The notes: generated by a model not told the origin, from the letters alone. 64,000 nucleotides of DNA from Trebouxia sp. TZW2008 (GCA_002118135.1 BDIU01000246.1:188463-252462), one strand, 5' to 3'; shown: positions 10,320-23,700, numbered from the stretch's first letter. Numbers and translations are program-made.

Positions 10320-13300
10320 ATGGAGCAGCATGCATCTGACAGCAATCTCGAAGAGCAGGAACAGACATCGACCAAAGCCCCTGTCATTGTCTCGTTAGAC
10401 GTGCTTCAGTCTGTGCGGCAAGCACAAGCTCAGCATGGGCTCCGACATAACGATTTCAAGCGGTATAGGTACGTCCTTGCAATTTTGGCTTGCGGCTGCG
10501 CAGAAAGCGGCAACGTCCGATGCTGAAAACAGCCTGCCTTGATGTGCAGACAATACTGCGCACGCAAATTGCAGCGTACCCGCAAAGCTCTCAAGCTTAC
10601 CCATGGCAGAGGCAAGTTCCAGCCCAAAAAGCTAGAGCCTGATACAGTCACTGACTCCAAGTATGACTCCTGCTTGACAATCAGCCTTGGCAGCTCAAGT
10701 GTCTTGCAATCTCACAAGCTGGCATTCTTTCCTGTCTCACCAGGAGCTGACAAGCAAAACCTCTACAGGCACCTGACTCTGCCACTCATAAATGCTGAAA
10801 GGGCATGGGCACTCGGCAAAGAGCTCGAAGCGCAGCAACAGGATGCAATATCTACACACAAGCGCCAGCATCAGATCAGGCGGTTCAGCAAAGCTGCACA
10901 GTGGGCAGCTGAACTTGCCAGACTAGCAGCTGCAAAGGCTGAACCCCGTACACACCTGGAGGCTGAGGCTTATGCTGCTGGACTTGCTGGCTTGGCGTTA
11001 CAGTACAAAGGCAAGGAGCTGGCAGCAGCTGTAGCCAAGTTCCAGCGTGCTGAGTGAGTGCATTCCTGCTTAAGTTTGCAGGTCAATCAAGACTCAATTG
11101 TGACCTGCCTCAACTGCACTCAGCCTGTCACAGACCCAAGTAGCAGTTGATGTTTCGCTGGCGAACTTGCTGCCGCATGTCCTGCACCTTGTGCCTGATT
11201 GTCAAAGAAGTTCATGGGATGCATGCCTTGGTGTATGTTGTGGCTATGATGAGGGAGTGATCGACTGCCTGATGTTATCAGATGACGAAAAACAAACACC
11301 CAATCTGACTGTCCCTTCTGAGTCACCCTGAACAACCTAAGGCATGCATGCAGCGACATTGCATGCTTCAGTCCAGACTTGTATTGCATCTGTGCGTCAA
11401 GTGGCCATCTGTGTGGCAAGCGGCAATGCAGTGCAGCATTTGCACCCTCTCATGCATGACTCTCAAGACGTTTGCCGTGTCCTGATGACAGGATCATACT
11501 GCAGCACTTGTCTGAAGTGGGCAGCTATGAGCAGCAAAACGCATGCCGGCAGCAATTGGAAGAAATCAAAGGCAACCTCAGATTTGTGAAGTATGAGCTT
11601 GAGAGGAAAGGTGCTGAAGAGGCGCCGTCTGCGCCTCAGCTTGATGATATACAAGTTAGTCACCTGTACCGACGCCGCTCTCAGTATAGCCAGTCATGCT
11701 GCAATCACGCACTGACTAATGTTATCATTGCCGGCTGAAACTTTGCCTTTCTGGCCTGCAAGCAATGGCAGGCAAATTTAATCGCTCAGTGTGCACCTAG
11801 TTCATGAGCCCTGCAACAGCTGGACGTATAGCTTTGTTGGTGCAATGGTTGACTGGCCTCTGCTGACAAGTCAACATGAAGACTCCACATTCAGTAATAT
11901 GCTCAAAATTTTGACATCCCCTTTACAGCATTTCACTGCTTGGTCATCGGCATGTCGTGCTTCTTACACAAGGTCAATCTTAGGTACAGCTTGACCACAA
12001 GGATTGCTTTGATTTCTCAACAACTACAGCATGTTTCTGAGCATCAATCTGCTGTTCACAGCATCTCACAGCTTCAGCTTTGCAGGCACAACTGAATTCC
12101 CTGGAAAGCCAGCAGCCAAGTGTTGACAAGTCCAGCAGCACAACCTCACTAACATGGCAAGGCATCACGCATCACGTGAGGAATCAGCGTGTCAGGGCAA
12201 ACCTGCAGCAAGTAGCAGAGCTCTCAAGACAGCAGGAGGATCGCATGCAAACTGATCAGCAGACCCACGAGACAGCCCAGTATGATGCCCTTCTTGCAGC
12301 CCTCAATGAGACCAAAGCTAGTCTTGGAAGCATACTCAAGTCTGCTCCAGGTCTGTCAATGCTCATCTCTTGCTTGCAGACCAATAGCTATGATACACCA
12401 AGCAACTGCGATGAGGCAGCTGGACAGAGTATCATATTAGGACAAGATCATCATATCAGGGCAAGATAGCCTGAGTGTACGTAACCCCAGCTTGCAGCAG
12501 CTGCCTTTCTACACAGCTGCACGGTGAGCCTTTGTCAGGTGCATATTGCAGCATTGCTGTCTGGACCCATTGGTCAGTTTGCTGTTTGATCAGTTTAATG
12601 AGTTGATGAAAGCTTGGTCGGCAGATCGGTCAGTTGACAGTGAGTCTTTGGCCAAATGGTTGACTGATTCAGCCCATGTAGCAGCCTCTGATCAAATTTG
12701 CTGTCACCTCAGTGGTGGTTGTCTTTACTGTGTTTACTCATTGAAACTTGTTTGCTGTGGAGCAGCCTGTGACTGATCCTCCTGTGACTGCAGGTGGCCC
12801 TGATCTAGCAGGAGCTGACAGAGATGATCTAGAGCAGCTAGAAAGGGCTGTGCATGGCCGCTTGCTGGAGGTTCAGATTCTGAAGCTGACAGCACAGTGT
12901 CGTCTTCAGCACAGCCAGCTTGAGGCCTACCTGGATGTGGCTACCACTTCAGCCAAGCCGAAGGTGCCCAGTCACCATGTCATAGATGTGTTTGACTGCT
13001 CTCATACCCAGTTTATCAAATTTAGTTGTACTGACTGTTCCCGTATCCAGTTCAAGCATCAGTCTCTTGCTGGACTTGGCGTAAGCACACCTTGCTGAAG
13101 TACACCTCTGTCTTACCTACCCTGATGCAGCAGTCCCTGAATGGTGTGTCATCTGCCAATGCAATGCCTAGTGTTGGTGCGTCAGCAGCCAGCCATGTGC
13201 TACAATGCAGCACAGAAGAGCAAATGCACGTTGCTGCGCCATGCCCGCCAAATGAATCAGGTACATGTGTTTGCACAGGCAGTCGCCTTTTCACAGCTTT

Positions 13301-14939
13301 GACCCTCGTGTTCATCATTGACATCTCCATCTGCATGACTCCTGTGCAGGAGCAGGCAAACAAGGCAGAGTCATTGGTGGGGCTGCACAACGGCAATGCC
13401 AATGCAGCAGAGGTCTTGAGCAGCCTAGAAGTGGAAGTTCTTCAAGTGCTTGATTGAACAACGCTGAGATCTCTTTCTGTACCATTCATGTGCAGGAGCA
13501 GGCAAACAAGGCAGAGTCACTGGTACGGCTGCATAACGGCATTGCCAATGCAGCAGAGGCTCTGGGCAGGCTAGCAGGGGAAGAGCTCACAGGCGCCCAG
13601 GCAGAGCACCTTGAAGAAGAAGCAGCAGCTAAGGTAATCCCTCAAGACACCACTTGCCCAGTCCGCTGTCTTTTCCCTTGCATAGCAAGCAAGATCGCCC
13701 TGTCTTAATGGTTGAGAGGCAGTGACATGAGCACAGCCATGCAGTCATACTCTTACCCAGGATGCCGGCATATGGACTGACGCTTGTGACTTGCGAATGG
13801 TCGGCATGGGCTCAGAGTATGCTTGCTGCTATGCTCTGCAGCCTAAGCACATAAGCATGCTGCAATGCTCCTCAGCCTTAGCGTGCTCACAAGCGCGTGC
13901 TGTGTGGCTTTCAGGTAACTGAGAGCAAAGCAGGCAGGTGCTTCTATGCAGCACATGCGCAGCTTGCCACAGGCAAACAGCTTGAAGCGCATGCTCTCTT
14001 TGGAAGGGCAGCTGAGCACGCCAAGCAGGCAGTCAGGCAGCATCAGGTCAGTCTCAACGAAGCAATTGCACTGTGTAAGCACACATGCAGATGTCTGGCC
14101 TATCATGCCATATGGGAACAAACATGTAGCATGATGACTACACCAGGGTTCTGTGTTGTGCCCTTTGCATGTTTTCGTTAAAATGTATGGTATGCTTGGA
14201 GATCAATGGATTTGTATGGTCTACTAAGCGTGTAAATTGCATGCCCTGCTGCACTCTATACATGCACCTAAAATTAGTATGGGTATTGGTATTGATATGG
14301 GTCTTTGTGTACATCATATGTGCATCTGAGGCTGTATGTACAACCTCTGCATCAAGTGCAGTTGTCGAGTCATGCTGTGGTTCTGCATAAGGACAGGTAA
14401 ACGTATGATGTTGAAGAAGACCCACACTGGACACAAATTGCCTGTCCTGTTTAAGGTGCAGATATGATGTACGGAAATGACTTAATTGGACTTGCACATG
14501 TTTAAACATGGCTGTACCTTTGCAGGACTGTGCGCAAGTGGACTCTGAAGCAGTGCAAAGGCTGCAGCTGCTGCAACAACAGTCAGCAGCTTGGCAATGC
14601 GTAGCTCACGCCGAGAGTGTATCATCAGAGCAAGAAAGTCACGAAGGCATGGCTCAGGCCACAAGCAACCTATCACTGCAGCACAAGCCTACAGAGCAGC
14701 ATAGGCAGCAGCAGTTCCTGCTGGACAATTTGGATCAGTGGACTTCATTTGTTGGTCCCAATGGCAAAGACGCCAAGTTTGCATCAATCCCGCCTGTTCT
14801 GCAGCAAGTTGCCATCAGGCCACTGATGCTTGACAATGCCCTCAACCACTTAGAAGCGCCTTCAATAGACCATAGGGTAGCCAAGAAAGAGCAGCCCAAG
14901 AGCGCCTTTGCCAAGCTCTTTACATGGGGCAAAAAGTAG
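10320..14939 (+). CDS. SRP68: Signal recognition particle 68 kDa subunit
   Basis: Nine exons (10320-10468, 10550-10660, 10769-11053, 11492-11654, 12086-12350, 12794-12963, 13496-13633, 13915-14046, 14526-14939) close exactly to 609 codons, close to the family's usual length. SRP68 binds 7S RNA and pairs with SRP72 in the cytosolic SRP. Signatures: N-terminal RNA-binding part with QHGLRHNDFKRYRQYCARKL; LPLINAERAWALGKELE; SEVGSYEQQNACRQQLEE; and the C-terminal RPLMLDNALNHLEAPSID, followed by a basic tail ending FTWGKK. Intron 2 is 108 nt, a multiple of three and free of stops, so its retention would insert 36 residues; family alignment argues it is spliced. The stop lies in a tandemly duplicated segment. 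Confidence 0.95.
13350..13445 (+). repeat. Acceptor-side copy of SRP68 exon 7
   Basis: This copy of the exon beginning at 13496 (EQANKAESLV-coding, with a matching ...gtgcag acceptor) lies 146 bp upstream. It lacks a clear equivalent donor and reaches a stop at about 13455, so it is probably skipped. Confidence 0.8.
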
Positions 14940-14995
14940 CCAAGAAAGAGCAGCCCAAGAGCGCCTTTGCTAAGCTCTTTACATGGGGCAAAAAG
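14877..14995 (+). repeat. 59-bp tandem duplication across the SRP68 stop
   Basis: Two units with a 59-bp period (gtagcc starts at 14877 and 14936) differ at one observed position. Because 59 is not a multiple of three, the second unit's gtag, in frame as TAG at 14937-14939, supplies the present stop codon. Without the duplication the frame would read two residues further to a TGA. Confidence 0.9.
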
Positions 14996-15757
14996 TATAG
15001 TTGAACCTGTAACAATTGGCAAGTGTGTACTTGCCACCGTTCATGGTGCTGTACTTGCTGCTCATATTCATGTCAAGAAACCATGTCAAAGTCTATCAAA
15101 GTGTTGCTGGCAGCATGCTGTCCAGCAGTGGTCAGCGCCTAAGCCATACACAAGACATTCAAAGCGCGCATGTACCAGTTCTGTTGACAGCTGAAATGAC
15201 GCTTCAACACATTGTTTGTCAAAGCAACAGCAGCTACTCTCAGATTAGGAGTCTGTTGAGGCAAGCAGGACGGCACAGCAGTTGTGCTGCGAAAGCCCAA
15301 GCATGCATGGAGTTCATGCCATAAACATCCCTCAAATGTTGGACATCACAACGTCAACGGCGTAGCTGTGTGCGAAGTGGACTTCAACACATATTTTACA
15401 TCTCATTGATGAGTGCATCATGAACTTTCAGGAAGGGGCTCACTGGTGCAGGAAGCCATCTCAAATCAGCATGTCTAGGTGCAACAACAACGGAATAAAT
15501 CAAAGCGAAGGAAAGGCCAAACAAATGGTATGGCACACATATACACAGTATGCAGGCTCTAGCAATCAGCTTATCTTCGGGCTTCTTGCGTACAAAAAGG
15601 GATTCATTTTGAGACCAAAGGCATCTTGCACTGAATGCAGCACATGTTGCAGTAGGCTGAATCAGACACTGAGTCTCTGGCTGATCTACCTACTCAAGCT
15701 GATGTGTACAGCTTGCTATGTTTTGACATGCGTTTTGTACTTGGCAGTTCTGTATTC
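14996..15757. other. Convergent intergenic region
   Basis: This region of about 760 bp lies between the 3' ends of SRP68 and the CinA-domain gene. It contains only short ORFs with no recognised similarity. It presumably holds 3' UTRs of both genes. Confidence 0.5.
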
Positions 15758-16875
15758 CTACAGGTGCTCCATAACCATCTGCAGTGCTTGCTCAGCAAAG
15801 AAGTCTTTGTGCTGTACCCTGTGCTCCCTGCTGTCTCCATCAGCATGCACCTTTTTCACCACTGGCTCCTTCATACTTGACGTCGCAATACCCAGGTAGC
15901 AAGTACCTGTAAAAGGATAGCTTTTGCCAAGACGCAAATGAAGTTGGCAATGACTGACATTGGTTTTCATGAGTTGTGAGCATAGACATAGCTGCACATG
16001 CCAGCCCTTGCCATGGCATGCATGTTGCAGAAGTATACAAACCAAACAGTCAGCGTGCTTGTGGCGAGCTGTGATGCAGGCTGACTGAGATAGAAAGCAA
16101 GGCTGCTTTGGTGTGCGCTTGCTTGCTGTGTTCGCACCTGAGAGGTCAGGAGATGGAGCGCCACCAGCAAAGCCTGTGCTTGACACACAGATGAAGCCCT
16201 TTGGCTCTTTGAGGTCACTGCACTGCTTTTCTCTCTCATACCCATCCATCATGCGCTGCAGGCCTGCTGCTGCCATCTCTCCAGCCACCTAAGACCACAA
16301 AGATGTCGATGCCAAGTGGCTGTGGTGTTTGTGCGCTGATGACGCAGAGTTTGCTAAGTGCTGACTATGCCTGCTGTCGTGGCATGCGTCCGAGCAACAG
16401 AAGTTGAACAAGGCCGAACCGGTCCGATGCGCGTACAATCTTGCAAAGGACGGCAAGCCCAGCAGGCAGGTCATCGAGCGCAAGCTCTGAGACAACTGAC
16501 CTGCTCAGTGACGGTGCCAACATCTTTGATGCTGCATACAGGAACTCCCCAGTCACTCTTGAGCGACCCGTCGTAAGTAATCACAGACCCCCAATATACT
16601 TGCGCAGCGCCTCCGACGTTTGTGAGCAAATCTGCGATTCTGCCGCCTGTGCAGCTTTCCACCGTGGTGATCGCATGCTGCCTCTCCTTCAGCTTGTCCA
16701 TCACTTTGAGTTCAACACCCGGCATTTCGCCAGCAATTGCCGCTGCACGAAAGTGAAGAGCACCAGGTAGCCTTCTGCTGGGAGTCAGCAACCTTACAGG
16801 CTGTATGGCGATTGCTGGCATACCAAACTTGGCTGCATACTTGCAAGTGCGCAATAACATCAGGCGGAAATTCAA
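15758..16875 (-). CDS. CinA C-terminal-domain protein (nicotinamide-nucleotide amidase-like)
   Basis: Three exons (16875-16501, 16288-16138, 15906-15758) give 225 codons in phase. After an N-terminal leader of about 50 basic, Ser/Arg-rich residues that looks like an organelle targeting peptide, the CinA C-terminal domain begins. It has LKERQHAITTVESCTGGRIA (the ESCTGG serine motif), GSVITYDGSLK and GFAGGAPSPD. In bacteria this domain deamidates nicotinamide mononucleotide in NAD recycling; the plant/algal form is assumed similar. The final exon matches the domain's terminal GTCYLGIA strand. The bacterial N-terminal MoCF-like domain is absent, as in stand-alone PncC-type proteins. Confidence 0.87.
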
Positions 16876-17438
16876 CTATTTTGCGGAAACCAGAACAAGA
16901 CTCTCATGCTCTAGAGATCTGAGGTCAGAGCTCGGTCAACAACTGCTGCGTCGCTTTCAGAATTCTCGCCATAGGCAAAGCGCAGGAAGTACGCTGCTGA
17001 GACGGTGCCACGACACCTGCCCTGCTGGCTGCCAACATGGCAGTCTCAAGTCCGATGCATTCGATCAGTCCCTTGAGCAAGGAAGCGGGAGGTGCTGCTG
17101 CCAAAGGGCGTAATTTCTCGATGTCTGCTGCTTCCTCAACAGCGCGCGCATTGTCAATACCAGTGTCACCGTGCAGGGACGGCGTTGCCGCTCACAACAC
17201 AGCAGTCGTTCATACAGCTCGAGAGAGACACTACAGCTGCTGTGTATGCATACACATATGGCTCTCTCAGCAGGGTTGAGTCAGTGCTTCGTTGGGATTC
17301 ACCAATCTTGAAATGCCTGTGTGGTGCCGGTAGTTTTGCCTCCCTGTGAGTGTATCCAACGTCAAGGAGGTGAAAGGAAAATGCTTATACTATGAGGCGT
17401 GTCTGGGAGGTTTAAAATAAAGATATGTAGAGAATATA
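16876..17438. other. Upstream region of the CinA-domain gene
   Basis: These 563 bp lie between the CinA-type start (16875) and the methyltransferase stop (17439), both on the minus strand. They should contain the CinA-gene promoter and the methyltransferase 3' UTR. Overlapping short ORFs on the plus strand are not supported. Confidence 0.5.
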
Positions 17439-20400
17439 CTATGTCAATGTTCTCTGTAACTTGACAACCTCTCTCATATGCTTGATGTGCTGAGGGCCAA
17501 CGGCGCAGCATCCGCCAAGTATTGAGGCACCAAGCTTGATCCACTGCTTGGCATAGGCTGCATAAGCTTCAGGGGTGATGACATCATTTGCATCATAGTC
17601 CTCTGCACACAGCAAGACTCTGCTCAGCGTTCAGTAGAGAACAAAAAGAAAGACAGAAAAAAAAAGAAAGACAGCAAGTCTACACCGTCAGGTGTTCATA
17701 GCAGGGCCTCTGTGAATAACAGCAGCCTGGGAAGCATTCAGCAGTACCCTCTTGGAGCCTATCAAGCCGAGAAAATGCATCAGGCAGTGTGACTACTCGC
17801 AGCACTATACGGCAGCAAGCATTGGTCTTGTGCAGACTTGCAGCCTTGTATATGATACAGGCAGTCCTGAAGTTGAAGTGAGGTCTTGGCTACTTGTCAG
17901 GTCACTTACCGTCAGCAACTTTCATGCTAGGGGTTGTGCCAGCTCCTAGCCATTCACTGGTGCTGGTCTTGAAGCCATTTGCTGATGCGCCAACTTGCAC
18001 ATGAGCAGGCGCCCACTGTCTGAGGGATGGCAAAGCTGCGGTGATAGCCTGAATGGTGCATACACGCAAACCAAGTGCAGGCTTCAAGAGCATTTGATCA
18101 CAGGTTTCACAGGTTCCATTCCAGCATCAGCAGTTGTCTGGGAATAGGCAGCATTTGGAACTGTGATACTTGATGGACAGCGTCTTGCGACCAAGTGGTT
18201 CAGCTTGTGAACAGACTCAGCTGCTCAAAGACAGTTGCTTGGTGACTATACTTACCTAGCAAGACCTTTGAGCCCAACTAGTATGTGTCATTATGTATGT
18301 ATAAATATCTGTAAGTGCAGGCTGTTACCAGCTGAGGAGCCTCATTCAAAGTTGCTTGCTAGACTGCAAATGAGGCAGTGCCAAACACATGGACAGGCAT
18401 GCATGTTTGGTGTCACCCAAAACCCACTGTGCCAATCACTGAGGGCACAACCTGCATCTGCTAGACTAGTTGGTGTTCTGAGGAGACTAAGCTGAGTTGC
18501 TCATGTGCAATGCACGCAAAGCATCATCCATAACAGGCAGGAAGTGGAATCTCAGCATGCTCATGCATTTGCCTGAATCTTAATGCATAGTGAACAGGTA
18601 TGGCAGCAGCCAGCATGTACTCTGTGTTGCTATCAAGCTTGTAAAGCTGTACACAAATTTGCACGAGGCCGTCATGTTAACATTGTATGTGACATCGTGT
18701 CACATTGCGTGTTTTTGTACATGGTTTGTAGCAGAGTGCAGGCAACAAGAAGCAGACCTGGGGAGCACAACAGTTGACCAGGACAGCTTGCAAGCCTGGC
18801 AGCTTTGCCACCATCTCTACTGCCTCCTACGCAAGCATGTGCAGTCATTTCAGCATGGCAGCAGCCAGCATGTACTGGGTGTTGCTGTCATTGGTGCAAC
18901 ATGAGGTAGACCTGAGAAGCACAACAGTTGACCAGGACAGCCTGCAAGCCTGGCAGTATTGCCACCATCTCTATTGCCTCCTACACAAGCACGTTTATAT
19001 CGTGTGCAGAATTGTGCAGCATATGCATCAGCTTAGGTGTGAGTGGTGTAACATATACTCACGTGCCGTCACGTGCCGTCGCAAAGTGCTGCTGAGGTTC
19101 TATCAATGTGGGTCTGGCACAGATATTCTTGCAATACAATGTGAGCCACATAGCTGAAGACAGCTTTGACTTGTACTGTTCCATGCGCAACAGCCTGCAT
19201 TACAATGCGTTGCTTGCTTGACAAGCCTGCTGCGCTAACGGAATCATGATCCACTAGCCTGAGCGTGCAGTGTTGCATCAGCAAGCAAGCACCTCAGCAT
19301 GCAGGGATGTCAGTGATGGCATGCTGAGATTGAATGTGTCTCGGACTTGCCTGTATGTTTTCACCGCTTCTTAGACGTGCATGTTCGCTATCCTCCAAGG
19401 TCCATGACACCCAGAAGGGCTTCCCTGAGCAGCACAGCAAATGCTGTCATAAGCTGCTGTAAGCATCAGACGCAATGTACGACAGCAACTTTGTGCAGCG
19501 ACAATAGACTCTACTTGCTCAGTACCGCAGGAGGCCGTGTCATGCACACGCACAGTGGACCAAATTGACTTTCTATACAAAGTGAAGCATAGCTGTAACG
19601 GCAACTATTTGACATTGTGCGTCAACATTGTGAATCCTTTGTAGACATTGAGTAGCAGAGACGTACCTGAGAGACTAGCCGCTGAAGCTGCTGCCATAGT
19701 TTCAGCTGTGCTTGCCAAGGTCTCACAAATGAACAAGTCCACAAATGGCTCCAGAGCTGCTGCTATCTGCATGTAAGTTGGCTGCATCAGCTCAGCTGTT
19801 CCAAGGTCAACAGTTTGGTAGCTGCAAACAGCCAAGCGGGCTTGGCATACAATACAGGTCAATGCTGCATTGCTGTATTCAATACACAAATCACAAGGGA
19901 CAGCTGTTGCACACAACACCTTGTGCATAACACAAGGCTGCAAGGTTGTGCAGCAAACAAGCCTTCTGGTTATTGCTGTGCATACGCCTCTGATGTCAGG
20001 TTCACCTGTCTTTGAGGGGAGGCAAGCAGCCTGCAATCTGGACAGGCTTTCCTGCTCTTGATACAGCCTGCTGCGCCACCTTCCCAGCAGCCTGTAGGAC
20101 AGTCAGATTGTGTGAAATCTTACAGTGAGCACGCAGTCACCGTCAATGCCAAGCTGCAGCAGGTGACGCAGAGCAGGCATGTGTGCTGCATGTGACGGCC
20201 GTCTGGGAAACAAGTTGAACGTACCTCCAAAACCACTGGCAAATCATGCTCCTTGCCTAAAGAACGCAATGCCCAGGGTGTAGCTGCGAAGCTGTTGGTT
20301 GTGATCACCTCTGCGCCCGCTGCGATGAAGCCCAGGTGAAGGTCCTCGACGAGTCTAGGCTGCTCGACATTGGCATAAACGCCAACCAAGAAATATTTGT

Positions 20401-20497
20401 CGGGCTGTTGACCATCAAGACAAGCCAGCTTCAGATCTTTCTCTTTCAGTAGGTGACCCATGCCTCCATCGAAAATGGTCAGACCGTTGTCGGGCAT
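17439..20497 (-). CDS. Homocysteine S-methyltransferase family enzyme
   Basis: Seven exons (20497-20225, 20091-20006, 19821-19667, 19424-19351, one of the 69-nt pair 18980-18912 or 18826-18758, 18048-17910, 17602-17439) close to 320 codons. The family transfers a methyl group from S-methylmethionine or a related donor to homocysteine. Motifs: N-terminal TIFDGGMGHLL; AGAEVITTNSFAATPW; AGCLPPLKDSY; VDLFICETL; KPFWVSWTLED; VLVNCCAPQ and C-terminal SILGGCCAVGPQHI, which together carry the zinc-binding cysteines. The intron after 19351 uses a GC donor (GCAAGT). The fifth exon exists in two tandem copies. The family normally has only one, so mutually exclusive use is the simplest reading. Confidence 0.92.
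18758..18980 (-). repeat. Tandem pair of alternative 69-nt exons in the methyltransferase
   Basis: Exon copies 18980-18912 and 18826-18758 are both 69 nt, both open in the same phase, and both flanked by ..TAG acceptors and CAG|GTCT donors, 154 bp apart. They encode EAIEMVAILPGLQ...VNCCASQ and EAVEMVAKLPGLQ...VNCCAPQ. The second looks closer to the family. Flanking intron sequence is repeated too, including a gcagcagccagcatgtact segment near 18605 and 18860. Confidence 0.9.
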
Positions 20498-20779
20498 GTT
20501 TCACGCTCACGCTTGCAAACGCTGAGTATCATTCAGATGTACTGACTTTCGTGACATCTGCAGTGTGAGTCAAGTGCGATTGCATACCGCTGCACAGTTT
20601 GGCACTGAACAGGAAGTTGAATCAGCGAAATAATCAATTGCCTTTTGCATTGACTTGACCCTGCCAGGCTGCAGTTCCTGATGATGCACCATTGGTGCCA
20701 GAGAGGCAGATAAGTCTTGCTGCATTGCGAGAGCTGGGCAGTGGAAGTGCGCAGATAGCCAGGCATGACCTAGACAGCT

Positions 20780-23700
20780 CTATTCCTGATGTCGAGCCTG
20801 CATTGTGCGCTGCGCAAAGAATGCTTTCAGCCATTCTGCTGACTTCTTAGGCCTTCTTTGCAGGGTGTTGTAGTCCACATGAACAATGCCAAACCGTTTG
20901 GCATACCCATCTGCCCACTCAAAGTTGTCAAGCAATGACCATGCAAAGTAGCCCTTCAACTTGACGCCATCTTCTTCTACTGCCCTGATGGCCTCAGCTA
21001 GGTACTGCTGGTAGTACTCCACACGAAATTTGTCGTTGAGCGCATCTGCATAGCCAACAACCAATCAGTAACAGAATCCTGTTTCAAACAGATTTGTGCT
21101 TCACAAGCTGGTGCATGACCCAGTGTTGAACCGGAATTGCTGTTGCGCTCAATAGATTAGCCATACAGGAAGTCAATCCCAAAGCAACTGTCAAGCTTGC
21201 AATGCCCAATCTTGGCACTGCAAAATTTCGAGATGGACGAAGCTGATCAAGCAACACAGGCAGCATTGACTGTACCACATCTACTTCCAGTGCAGAGCTG
21301 ACCCACAATATTCTTGGGTTTGGCCTTACCTGGCAGTTTTATGTTGGATTCATGTGGACAGTCCACTCCGTTCTCCAGAACGTATATGTCAGGGTGATTG
21401 TAACGTTTGTGTATCCAGACTAGCAGCTTTCTGAGGCCCCAAGGTACAACCCTCAGCCACTCAGAGTCTGCCTGCACAGACAATTTGAGCCTTTACATGC
21501 CACTCAAGTGCAAAATGGTGCTTCATGTATGTACAGAAAAGCATAGCTGAGTGACAACAGATTTGCACCACTAGATGTACAATGTGCTGGCTGCAAAGCG
21601 CGATGCGTGAGTCCATACATATGAGCCGTCACATCTGAGCTGTGTACTCAGCTGAGTGCTTTTCAAACGGGGTCTGCAGCTGTAAATGGGGCAACATGAC
21701 AGTGTCAGGCTGCCATGGTGTGAAAAAGATCAACGCTTGTCGCTGAGCATGGTGACATGTTGCGACAGCGTTGCAAAAGTTAGCGCTTTTGCACATTGGT
21801 CGCATGGTCTTTTCTGAAAGATGGAAGAAGACAGCGAAGGAGTTGAGCAGAGTTTGCAAAAAGTGCGTTGCCCTAGTGACATAGCTGCCCTTCCATTGTC
21901 ACTGTCAAACAGCTGCCAGCTGTGTAATACTGTGCGAGACATCCCAGTCAAATGTGTAAGCAAATGCCTTGTGATGAGCTGACATGCTGATCTGCCCTAC
22001 CAACCAGATGGGGTCAACACCGATGCTCTGCCAAGTCTGACACCAGGCATCAGGCACAGTGTCATGCAATTACTGCTTGTTGATAAGAAGCTGTTCTGGC
22101 ATACAGGCAAGCCCATAGCGGAGTGTTCTGTGTCATATCAATTCATTAGTAAGATGAAATGACTGTGTCATACATAGAGGCAAGCTTGCCATGAGGTGAT
22201 GTATGCTTTGTCTTCCTAGCACGATGGGAGACTCTTGTCTATATGTACAGGCAAACTCATTCCTCAACATACACTCATCATGCCTCTTCTGCACTATGCA
22301 AGTGTTGTGCCTATGCATACGCTTTGTCTTCCCAGCACTATGGGAGACTTATGCCTGTACATACAGACAAGCTCATTCTTCACATACACTCATCATGCTT
22401 CTTCTGCACTATGTAAATGTGGTGCCTATGCATCAGTGAATCACCATACTCTCCATTTCAGCAATTGCCACTCTCAGATACTTGCATATTAGGTACAACG
22501 CATTGGCGCCAATGTACCGCGTATTTTATGTAATGCACTGCATTTCAGTAATTCATACTCTCAAACACTACGTATTGCGCATTACGCATTGGGTATTGAG
22601 TATTGCATATGGTGATTCACTGCTATGCATGCATGATGACTGAGTGTCACATGCCTGGTCCAGACCTGAGGCCCAATTGGCTTGCCTTTGCGCTCTGTGC
22701 GCTGCACAATGGCAGCACCGTCAAACAGCTCCATGCCCGTCTCATGCGATGTGTCCGCCTTGTGGGAGACATACTTGGTAGAGTAGTTGTTGATGAGGAA
22801 GAAGTCAACGGAGCCCTTGAGAGCTGCCTGCTGCTCTGCAGTGAAACTGGGCAGATCCGGAATCCTGTCTTTGATGGTCTGAGGGTAGTCGCCAAAATAG
22901 ATGGGGTCTGCAAACCTTGCACACATGAACTCCAGACACCTCTCAGCGGCTGCCTGCAAAGCTATTGCAACTGATCAACATTCTGAGAGCAGGCATCACT
23001 TGCAATCCTGGAGTTGATGGTCTCAGGGTAGTCATCCAAATAAACAGGGGTCGAAGACCTTGCACACATGAACTCCAGACACCTCTCAGCTGCTGCCTGC
23101 AAAGCTAGCTCAACTTGATCAACATTCTGAGAGCAGGTATCACTTGGAAGCCTGGAGTTGATGGTCTCAGGGTAGTCATGCAGATAGACAGGAGTCGCAC
23201 AGCTTGCTTACATGAATTTTAGACACCTCTCAGCGGCTGCCTGCAAAGCTATTGCAATTTGGACAATAGTTTGACAGCAGGCATTCATAGAATACCTGGT
23301 TTTGATAATCTGAAACTAGTCACCAAGATAGACAGGGTCAGCAAACCTTGCACACATGAACCTCAAACATCTCTCAGCCGCTGCCTGCAAAGCTGTTTGA
23401 ATTTGGGCAATAGTGATAGATCAGGCTTTGCGTGAAGTCCTGTCTTTGATGGTCTGTGGGTAGTCACCAAAATAAACAGGGTCTGCAAACCTTGCACACA
23501 TGAACTCCAGACACCTCTCAGTCGCTGCTTGCAAAGCTGCTCCAGCTTGATTGACATTCTGAGAGCAGGCATTACTTGGAATCCTGAGTTTGATGGTCTG
23601 AAAGCATTCACCAGAATAGACAGGGCCTGCTTTGTAACCTTGCCCACATGGTTTTCAGACCCCTCTTAGCCGCTGCCTGCAAGTTATGATTATAATGATG

